From JAMCXS01 sp964459065 (GTDB lineage: Bacteria; Acidobacteriota; Terriglobia; UBA7540): a DNA stretch of 8,541 nt. Location of the stretch: positions 1-8,541 of the forward strand of contig CAYWMN010000165.1 of NCBI GenBank assembly GCA_964459065.1. Reading direction: 5' to 3'. Both the position numbers and the translations under genes were made by a program. Of the stretch, positions 1-5,332 are shown piece by piece. Numbering within the stretch: the first letter of the stretch is position 1; every line of letters begins with the position of its first letter. The notes beneath the pieces were generated by a model. It searched no databases, was not told the DNA's origin, and worked only from the letters and a program-made list of their open reading frames with translations.

Positions 1-115
1 TAACATTGAGGGGGCGAAGGGAGCGCACTTTCTACTTGGCGAACATTACGACAAGATGCGCTGGAACGGGGAGGTGGGTGTTTTTCTTGGCGTGGCGCTT
101 GTTTGCGCTGCGTAG
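1..115 (+). CDS. 3' end of an unidentified protein, probable membrane-associated C-terminus (partial)
   Basis: The frame beginning at base 2 is open from the window edge to a TAG at 113-115, giving the last 37 residues of a protein. The peptide reads plausibly as protein: a polar stretch containing GEHYDKMRWNGE is followed by a hydrophobic tail, VGVFLGVALVCAA, that could be the end of a membrane helix. The stop lies 12 nt before the ATG of the next gene on the same strand, and that gene's ribosome binding site sits directly after this stop, which suggests an operon. I do not recognise the family. The start and most of the gene are outside the window, so function is not assigned. Confidence 0.55.
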   Translation, partial: NIEGAKGAHFLLGEHYDKMRWNGEVGVFLGVALVCAA

Positions 116-120
116 AAGGT
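116..120 (+). promoter_or_regulatory. Ribosome binding site of the HpnI-like gene
   Basis: AAGGT begins immediately after the stop codon of the upstream partial gene and lies 7 nt before the ATG at 128. It supports this start and suggests translation follows on from the upstream gene. Confidence 0.55.
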
Positions 121-127
121 TGGTGCC

Positions 128-1270
128 ATGCTGCGATTGGTGCTCGAGTGGGCGGTTTCGGTCGGTGCTTTGGCCTCGCTCTGGTACTACCTTGCGGCCA
201 TCGACACCGCCAGGAGCTATTTCCGTGAGCCCCCTGAGAAGAGTTCCAGGTTGACTCCTCCCGTCAGCATTTTGAAGCCCGTTCGCGGGGCGGAAGCCGA
301 ATCTTACGCAAACTTTTCCACGTTCTGTTCGCTCGATTACCCCGAGTATGAAATTCTGTTTTGCGCCAACGATGCGGATGACCCTGCCGTGCCGGTAGTC
401 GAAAAACTGATTCAGGATTTCCCCCAACAATCCATACGCCTGCTGATTGGTTCTGAATTCAGCGGATCCAACGACAAAGTGCGCAAGCTGTGCCGGCTCG
501 CGCAAGAAGCCCGTTACAGTATTCTGGTGGTGAGCGACGGCGATATTCGCGTGCAGCCTGATTACCTGCGCGCCGTCGTCTCCGCCTTTCAAGACCCCCG
601 CGTGGGCGCCGTCACCTGTCCGTACCTGGTCAAGCCCCGGCCGCGTCTGGGCCCGGAACTGGAGGCCATCGGCGTTACTTCAGATTTCTTCCCGGGCGTC
701 CTGATGGCGCGCCGGCTGGAAGGCGTCAAGTTCGCCTTGGGGGCGACGATGGCCGTGCGCTCGGACGTGATGGCGGAAATCGGAGGATTTGAAGCGATCG
801 CCGATTCGTTTTCCGACGACTATGAACTGGGTAAGCGCGTTGCCGCTTACGGATATCGCGTTCAATTGATTCCGCATGTGGTTTGGACCGTGCCCGCTTC
901 CGAGGGGCCGCTGGGCTTTTTTACGCACCAGCTGCGTTGGGCCGTGGGCGTGCGCAATTCGCGGCCGTGGGGCCACTTTGGAAGAATCCTGTCTCAAGGG
1001 CTGCCCTGGGCGGTTGCCGCCGCGGCGCTGGACGCCCGCGCGGTGGGGCTGGTGTTTTTGGGAGCCTACCTCGTGCTGCGGCTGGCCATGGCCTGGACGG
1101 TAGCGGTTTGGGGGCTGAAGGATCCGTTGGTGCGCCGCAAGTGGTGGCTGGTGCCCCTGTGGGACCTGGTTGCCTTTGCCGTCTGGACTGCTAGTCTGAC
1201 TCGCAAGCGCATCCGGTGGGGCGATTCCGAGTTTTACGTCCGCAATGGGAGATTGGTCCCCGTCCCCTAG
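128..1270 (+). CDS. hpnI: HpnI-like / ceramide glucosyltransferase-like (GT21) membrane glycosyltransferase
   Basis: A 380-residue family 2-type (GT-A fold, GT21-like) processive glycosyltransferase anchored in the inner membrane. Residues 1-25 form an N-terminal membrane segment. The catalytic domain carries the family landmarks in order: ILKPVRG (48-54), an acidic D1 region around NDADD (81-85), SDGD (136-139, nucleotide-sugar/metal binding), GATMAVR (205-211), GGFEAIAD (219-226), DDYELG (230-235, probable catalytic base region), and HQLRW (267-271) in the place of the (Q/R)xxRW motif. Hydrophobic segments at about 291-330 and 339-356 form the C-terminal anchor. The pattern fits HpnI, which transfers GlcNAc to bacteriohopanetetrol in hopanoid head-group synthesis; ceramide glucosyltransferases share these motifs. 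No other hopanoid gene is visible here, so the substrate is inferred and another lipid acceptor is possible. The ATG is supported by AAGGT at 116-120, 7 nt upstream. Confidence 0.85.
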   Translation: MLRLVLEWAVSVGALASLWYYLAAIDTARSYFREPPEKSSRLTPPVSILKPVRGAEAESYANFSTFCSLDYPEYEILFCANDADDPAVPVVEKLIQDFPQQSIRLLIGSEFSGSNDKVRKLCRLAQEARYSILVVSDGDIRVQPDYLRAVVSAFQDPRVGAVTCPYLVKPRPRLGPELEAIGVTSDFFPGVLMARRLEGVKFALGATMAVRSDVMAEIGGFEAIADSFSDDYELGKRVAAYGYRVQLIPHVVWTVPASEGPLGFFTHQLRWAVGVRNSRPWGHFGRILSQGLPWAVAAAALDARAVGLVFLGAYLVLRLAMAWTVAVWGLKDPLVRRKWWLVPLWDLVAFAVWTASLTRKRIRWGDSEFYVRNGRLVPVP

Positions 1271-1276
1271 CTGCTT

Positions 1277-3028
1277 TCACCTCAACATGCCCGCTCGAAC
1301 CGCCTGCGATTCTTCCCTTCGCAAAAGATAGAATTGCGCAACCGGGTGTTGCAGAACGACGACGGGCCGGTAGTGTGCGCGAATGTAGCGGTCGACGGCA
1401 TTCGAGGCAAGAGAACGCGGGTTTGCACTGGGCCAGATGCCGCGAAAGGTTACGGGCGGAATCTTGTAGTAGAAGACCCAGGTGGGCGGGTGCTCGCGCA
1501 GGCTTCGCACGGCCTTCCGGTCCTGTTGCGCTCCCATCATTCCAGGTTGCAGGAAGGAATAGGGGGTGGGATTTCGCGCGCCGGTCAGGAAGTAGACGAT
1601 CGGCAGATAGGGATAGACAAACAGCGAGTCCCCGGGGCGAATCCTCTGCGTGGCGAAATTGACAAAGGCCTGGTCGGCCGCGAGCGCTCGGAGGCGGCCC
1701 ACGCGGCTTTGGAAGACGGGCTCGGAATGAACCTGCAGGACGGAATAGGCCATTGCGGCTGTCCCCATCGCCAGCAGAAATCCGAGGGCCACGGCTCTTG
1801 CCGCCCTGGCTTGGAGAAACTGGTCCAGCAGATAGGCGGCGAGAATGTAAAAGATCGGAGTTATAAACAGCAATTGATCGGCCGACCAGCGGGGATAGGT
1901 TGAGATCACCATGGCGAACGATGCAATCACCAGCAGCGTGGCCAGGGTTTCCCGCTGGGTAAAGGCTCTGTTTCGCCAGCGGCGAACCAGCCATAGGGCG
2001 TAAATTCCCAGCGGAAGCAGCGGCGGCAGGAGCACGGAGATTAGCCCGGTCGTTCGCGCCAGGGCCTGGCCGAGCGACGCGCCGGCATACCGGGCGGAAA
2101 GCGGTCCCGGCCCGATCGCTCCATATCCATAAGGGACTCGATTGGCCGCCGGATAATGACGGGCGGTCCAGAGCAAATCATGGAACATCGGGAATAAGCC
2201 GCCCTCCAAAAGCAGATACCCGCCGGCCGCCGCCGAACAGATTCCGATCCCCAGGGCGTAGGCCGGCAGATGCTTTCTGAGGTTTGGAATCAACGCCAGC
2301 CAGATGGCCAGAACCACCACCAGCGACAGAAGGGAGGGCGTGGTCCAGGCGGCGAAGCCGGCGGCAAGCCCTGCCGCCGCAAAGGCTGTGAAGCCCGGGC
2401 GCTCGGTTCCCCAGAAGACCAATGCCACGGCCAGCATCGAGAAGGCGCTGCTGTCCCACCGATGATTCGCATAGAGGCGAAAAACCGTGCGGGTTTCAAA
2501 GGCAAAGAAAAAGAAAGCGGTTCCAATCGCAAAGCTCGGCCGGACAAGGCGCGCGGTTATCCAATAGACCGCAGCGGACAAGACGGCAAGGTCGATCACC
2601 AGGACGAGCCGGGCGTGGGCCAGGGTGGGCCCGAGCAATTTGAGAAAAGCGGCGTGAAGCCAGAACGTCCCCGGCCCCGTGATGGCGAAAAAATCGCGGT
2701 ACGGAACCTGGCCGCGAACAACCCGTTCGGCGCCGGCAAGGTAGATTCCTTCGTCAAAGGTCAGAATAAAGCGGTGGGCCGCAAGCCACCAGGCCGCGAC
2801 GGCTGCAACGCCGAAGACGGCCAGGGTTGGTTTCCAGTCAAACTTCGCTGGTTGATCCGCAGGTTCTATTAGGGATGGCACGGGAAAGGAGTTTACTTTT
2901 GTCCGCGCTGAAATACAAGGCAATGTCGAGGCCGCGGCACTCGATGGGGCGCCGGGCGGTATCCCTGAAGACTGCGGCCAAAGCGCGGATCGTTTTTGAC
3001 GGCGGCCAACGTTACTGGCCGGCCGCAA
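1277..3028 (-). CDS. GT39-like (ArnT/PMT-type, GT-C fold) polytopic membrane glycosyltransferase
   Basis: A 583-residue integral membrane protein with about ten to twelve hydrophobic segments between residues 67 and 432 and a soluble C-terminal domain (about 440-583). The signature of bacterial GT39/PMT_2-like lipid-phosphate-sugar transferases is clear: FDEG (91-94) just after the first membrane helix, with D92/E93 in the periplasmic loop, then GQVPYRDFF (106-114) and TGPGTFW (117-123). The C-terminal part has the GDSLFVYPYLP and LTGARNPTPYSF stretches common in these proteins. Such enzymes move sugars from polyprenyl-phosphate donors to lipid or protein acceptors outside the membrane; the acceptor here is unknown. 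The start is uncertain. TTG at 3028 has GGAGGT (3040-3045) 11 nt upstream and overlaps the VWA gene by 17 nt, but the first 49 residues are Ser/Pro/Ala-rich and unconvincing. GTG at 2881, placed 16 residues before the first helix, is a good alternative without a ribosome binding site. It is the last gene of the block. Confidence 0.85.
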   Translation of the reverse strand: MRPASNVGRRQKRSALWPQSSGIPPGAPSSAAASTLPCISARTKVNSFPVPSLIEPADQPAKFDWKPTLAVFGVAAVAAWWLAAHRFILTFDEGIYLAGAERVVRGQVPYRDFFAITGPGTFWLHAAFLKLLGPTLAHARLVLVIDLAVLSAAVYWITARLVRPSFAIGTAFFFFAFETRTVFRLYANHRWDSSAFSMLAVALVFWGTERPGFTAFAAAGLAAGFAAWTTPSLLSLVVVLAIWLALIPNLRKHLPAYALGIGICSAAAGGYLLLEGGLFPMFHDLLWTARHYPAANRVPYGYGAIGPGPLSARYAGASLGQALARTTGLISVLLPPLLPLGIYALWLVRRWRNRAFTQRETLATLLVIASFAMVISTYPRWSADQLLFITPIFYILAAYLLDQFLQARAARAVALGFLLAMGTAAMAYSVLQVHSEPVFQSRVGRLRALAADQAFVNFATQRIRPGDSLFVYPYLPIVYFLTGARNPTPYSFLQPGMMGAQQDRKAVRSLREHPPTWVFYYKIPPVTFRGIWPSANPRSLASNAVDRYIRAHYRPVVVLQHPVAQFYLLRREESQAVRAGMLR

Positions 3029-4049
3029 GCGCCTGCGGACCTCCAGGCTTGGGGGCGTAATATCCTGGACGAGTTCGGACCTGGTAGTGATGGTGGGCGG
3101 CTTGGCCGACGAGTGTCACTTCGACTCTTCGGAAGGTGCCGTCTTTTTTGGCGTTAGTGGGATAGTAGCCCAGGGTGTACTGGTTGCGGATGTCGTTGGC
3201 GATGCGGACGCAGGTGGGCTCAACCTCGGCGAGCGTTTTGGGGAAGAAAGCCTTCCCGCCGGTGGCCTGCGCGAGTTCCTTGAGGACTTTGGAGGCTCGT
3301 CGGGCTTCGCCGCCGCGCAGATGAAACAAACCCCCTGGATGGTCCTCGCCCAGCAACCCGATGCAATAGATCACCGCGTTCGATTTTTGCGCGTACCTCA
3401 GTAACTCGGGGAAAGAATAGCGGCTGGCGTTGTCTTCGCCGTCGGTGATGACCAGCAGGACTTTCTTGTCGCGATTGCCCAGCTTGAGATGGTCCAGGGA
3501 AGCGTACACCGCATCGTAGAGCGCCGTGCCGCCGCGCGAATCAATTTTGCTGAGGGCGGCTTTGAGCTCCTGCATGTTGGAAGCAAAGTTCCCGGGCGTA
3601 TCCAGATAGTAGACGTCGTTGAAGTTGACGACAAAGACCTGGTCGTCGGGATTCGAGGTCCGGACGAAGGTCAGGGCCGCGGCGTTCACGGAGGGCCGCT
3701 TGTCGCGCATGCTTCCGCTGTCATCGATGTCAATTCCCATGGTGACGGGAATATCGGCGTGGCTGAAAACCGCCAGATGCTGGGGCTGGCCGTCCTCCAG
3801 AACTCGAAAGTCTTTTTCGGTGAGCCCGTTGACCATATTCCCCCTGCGGTCCACAACGGTCGCGTGGAGAACCACCAGGCTGACGTTGACATTGATCTTG
3901 TATTGGTCGCCTTGCTTTTTGCCTTGCTGGGCGGCCTTCAATCCTTGCGCGATCAGCGGCGGTGTTAAGGGGATTAAAGCCAGAAGGCTGAGGAATAGGA
4001 CGGCGCGTTTAACGCTGCGCCCAAATCTTTTCTTATTGAGTAGGAGCAT
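3012..4049 (-). CDS. Secreted VWFA-domain protein, acidobacterial VWFA-related family (VWA2)
   Basis: A 345-residue exported protein. A basic N-terminus (KKRFGRSVKR) and a hydrophobic core at about 16-34 form a signal peptide ending near IAQ|G (35). A beta-rich lead-in (about 52-100, containing VVDRRGNMVNGLTEKDFRV) precedes the von Willebrand A domain (about 101-290). Its metal-ion-dependent adhesion site is complete: DDSGS (109-113), T175 in GGTALYDA and D203 in ITDGEDN. The C-terminal region has IRNQYTLGYYPT (287-298) and RPGYYAP (327-333), typical of TIGR03436. Members are thought to act in the periplasm or outside the cell by metal-dependent protein binding; no partner is known. The ATG at 4049 lies inside the last codons of the upstream paralogue, overlapping it by 17 nt, and gives a clean signal peptide. 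The frame is open back to 4418, but that part is antisense-like shadow within VWA1. No strong ribosome binding site is seen, so translational coupling is likely. Confidence 0.88.
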   Translation of the reverse strand: MLLLNKKRFGRSVKRAVLFLSLLALIPLTPPLIAQGLKAAQQGKKQGDQYKINVNVSLVVLHATVVDRRGNMVNGLTEKDFRVLEDGQPQHLAVFSHADIPVTMGIDIDDSGSMRDKRPSVNAAALTFVRTSNPDDQVFVVNFNDVYYLDTPGNFASNMQELKAALSKIDSRGGTALYDAVYASLDHLKLGNRDKKVLLVITDGEDNASRYSFPELLRYAQKSNAVIYCIGLLGEDHPGGLFHLRGGEARRASKVLKELAQATGGKAFFPKTLAEVEPTCVRIANDIRNQYTLGYYPTNAKKDGTFRRVEVTLVGQAAHHHYQVRTRPGYYAPKPGGPQALAAGQ

Positions 4050-5049
4050 AATATCCGGTCCGCGCGTAAACCTGCAGGGGTGGCAACCCGCGAGGGGGGT
4101 GAAGTTTGACTTTGATGCGCCGCCAGCGCCCGTCGCGCACAAGATTAGAGGGTTGATATCCGATGACATATTGATTGCGGAGTTCGATGGAAATCTTCTC
4201 GGCAATATCCGGCAACTCGTCGGCATCCTCCACACTGAACATCCGGCCCCCGGAAATGGAGGCAATTTCAGAAAGCAGGCTGGGTCCGGCGGCTTCCTCC
4301 GGGGTGCGCATCCGCTCGGCCAGGGATCCGAAAACGCCGACGCAGTAGATCTGAACGTCGGATTCCTTGACCGCCTTTTTGATGTCCCGCGCTGTATACC
4401 GGCTGTGGTTGTCACCACCGTCCGAGATCACCAGCAACGCTTTCCGGGTGTCGGTTGATCTTCGCATGTCAGCAAGGCCCAGATAGATCGCGTCCAGCAA
4501 AGAAGTTTCGCCTCCGGACTTCACAAAGAGCAACCGGTCCAGCAGATTTTCATAGTTGGAGGTCAGGCTCGAAACCAGATAGGGCCGGTTGTTGAACGTG
4601 ATCAGCAAAAACTGGTCCTCAGGGTTGGATGTCTTAAAAAACTGAAGGGCTGCCTCCTTTGCCTTGTGAATTTTGTCCGACATCGACCCGCTGGTGTCAA
4701 AGACCATGCCGACCGCGATGGGCGCGTCCTGGGTGGTGAATGAAAGAATTTTCTGCCTCACCTTGTTGTCAAACACCTGGAAGTTCTTCTCGTCGAGACC
4801 GGTTACGATCCGGTCATAAGAGTCCGTAACCGTCACCGGAACAAGCACCCGGTCAACTCGAACGTGGATGGGCGTCGAGCGGATGGGCGGCCGGCGAATG
4901 ACGATATTGGTGGGCGGCTCGTTTTTGGGGGGATTTTGGTGGTCTTTCCGCTCTGCAGAAACCCCCGGAATCGACGCGCCGCCAAGGCCCCAAAAAATAA
5001 GGAGGAGTAACCCGCCCCGAAGCGCGCGTCGCAAGGTATCAGCCGACAT
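4033..5049 (-). CDS. Secreted VWFA-domain protein, acidobacterial VWFA-related family (VWA1)
   Basis: A 338-residue exported protein, paralogous to the next gene in the block. A signal peptide (RRALRGGLLLLIFWGLGG, with probable cleavage near VSA|E at 32) is followed by a Pro/Asn-rich linker (38-60). The family lead-in YDRIVTGLDEKNFQVFD spans 78-94, and the VWA domain lies at about 110-290. The adhesion-site residues are complete: DTSGS (118-122), T182 in GGETSLLDA and D210 in VISDGGDN. The end has LRNQYVIGYQPS (290-301) and ARTGYYAPTQ (329-338). I chose the ATG at 5049 because GAGGAAGG lies 7 nt upstream and the peptide starts with an ordinary signal sequence. The frame is open to a TTG at 5121, but that codon has no binding site and lies about at the predicted transcription start. 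The role is inferred: periplasmic or surface protein binding. It is the first gene of the minus-strand block and diverges from pyrG. Confidence 0.9.
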   Translation of the reverse strand: MSADTLRRALRGGLLLLIFWGLGGASIPGVSAERKDHQNPPKNEPPTNIVIRRPPIRSTPIHVRVDRVLVPVTVTDSYDRIVTGLDEKNFQVFDNKVRQKILSFTTQDAPIAVGMVFDTSGSMSDKIHKAKEAALQFFKTSNPEDQFLLITFNNRPYLVSSLTSNYENLLDRLLFVKSGGETSLLDAIYLGLADMRRSTDTRKALLVISDGGDNHSRYTARDIKKAVKESDVQIYCVGVFGSLAERMRTPEEAAGPSLLSEIASISGGRMFSVEDADELPDIAEKISIELRNQYVIGYQPSNLVRDGRWRRIKVKLHPPRGLPPLQVYARTGYYAPTQ

Positions 5050-5056
5050 CCACGCA

Positions 5057-5064
5057 CCTTCCTC
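5057..5064 (-). promoter_or_regulatory. Ribosome binding site fixing the VWA1 start
   Basis: On the minus strand this reads GAGGAAGG, 7 nt before the ATG at 5049. It decides for 5049 over the in-frame TTG at 5121. Confidence 0.7.
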
Positions 5065-5124
5065 GGCCCCTTTGCGAAGGCTTTTGCCCTTCACCAGCCC
5101 GCGCGATAGAGTGGACCCCAACTC

Positions 5125-5133
5125 ATTTTAGCA
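5125..5133 (-). promoter_or_regulatory. Extended -10 promoter candidate for the VWA1-VWA2-GT39 block
   Basis: The minus strand reads TGC-TAAAAT, an extended -10 element whose hexamer matches TATAAT at 5 of 6 positions. No good -35 is present 16-18 nt upstream (best TTCATC at 18 nt), as is common for extended -10 promoters. The start of transcription would be near 5118, leaving a leader of about 70 nt before the ATG at 5049. Confidence 0.45.
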
Positions 5134-5167
5134 CATCGAAACGGTGCAGATGAAACGCCGCCAAAAC

Positions 5168-5190
5168 GCCTTGTTTGCCATTGACAAGGC
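5168..5190. promoter_or_regulatory. Operator-like inverted repeat over the pyrG -35 box
   Basis: A perfect dyad, GCCTTGT (5168-5174), 9-nt spacer, ACAAGGC (5184-5190), covers the -35 hexamer (5181-5186). It lies between the two divergent promoters. The size and symmetry suit a dimeric DNA-binding protein. No regulator gene is visible in the window, so the protein is unknown. Confidence 0.4.
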
Positions 5191-5209
5191 TCCTCTGAGA
5201 TTTCATAAT
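5181..5209 (+). promoter_or_regulatory. Sigma-70 promoter of pyrG
   Basis: TTGACA at 5181-5186 is a perfect -35 box. CATAAT at 5204-5209 matches the -10 consensus at 5 of 6 positions, and the spacer is exactly 17 nt. Transcription would start near 5215-5217, giving a leader of about 116 nt before the pyrG ATG. This is the best promoter match I found in the window. Confidence 0.75.
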
Positions 5210-5322
5210 GGCGCATACAAGTGCCTTCCAAGTTTTCGTGCATGAGCGCGGTGGAAAACAGAGCGGCGCGGGTCGTGGAATATTTGTATTGAGCCCTCCT
5301 GTCTTTCCTCCGGAGCCTATCT

Positions 5323-5328
5323 AAGGAG
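5323..5328 (+). promoter_or_regulatory. Ribosome binding site of pyrG
   Basis: AAGGAG lies 4 nt before the ATG at 5333. Upstream pyrimidine runs (CTCCT at 5296-5300 and TCCTCC at 5306-5311) are complementary to it and could mask it in the messenger. Confidence 0.75.
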
Positions 5329-5332
5329 CAGC

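Noticed and set aside
32..592. Minus-strand 186-residue frame opposite the HpnI-like gene
   Set aside because: It is fully antisense to a clear family protein, and its peptide has no recognisable domain.
4050..4418. Long N-terminal extension of VWA2 reading back to 4418
   Set aside because: This stretch lies inside the VWA1 coding region in another frame, and the ATG at 4049 gives a proper signal peptide.
5050..5121. In-frame extension of VWA1 to a TTG at 5121
   Set aside because: No ribosome binding site precedes it, it sits at the predicted transcription start, and ATG 5049 has GAGGAAGG at the right distance.
5242..5292. A 16-codon open frame (ATG to TGA) inside the pyrG leader, a possible leader peptide
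   Set aside because: It has no ribosome binding site, no run of regulatory codons and no following terminator-antiterminator pair.
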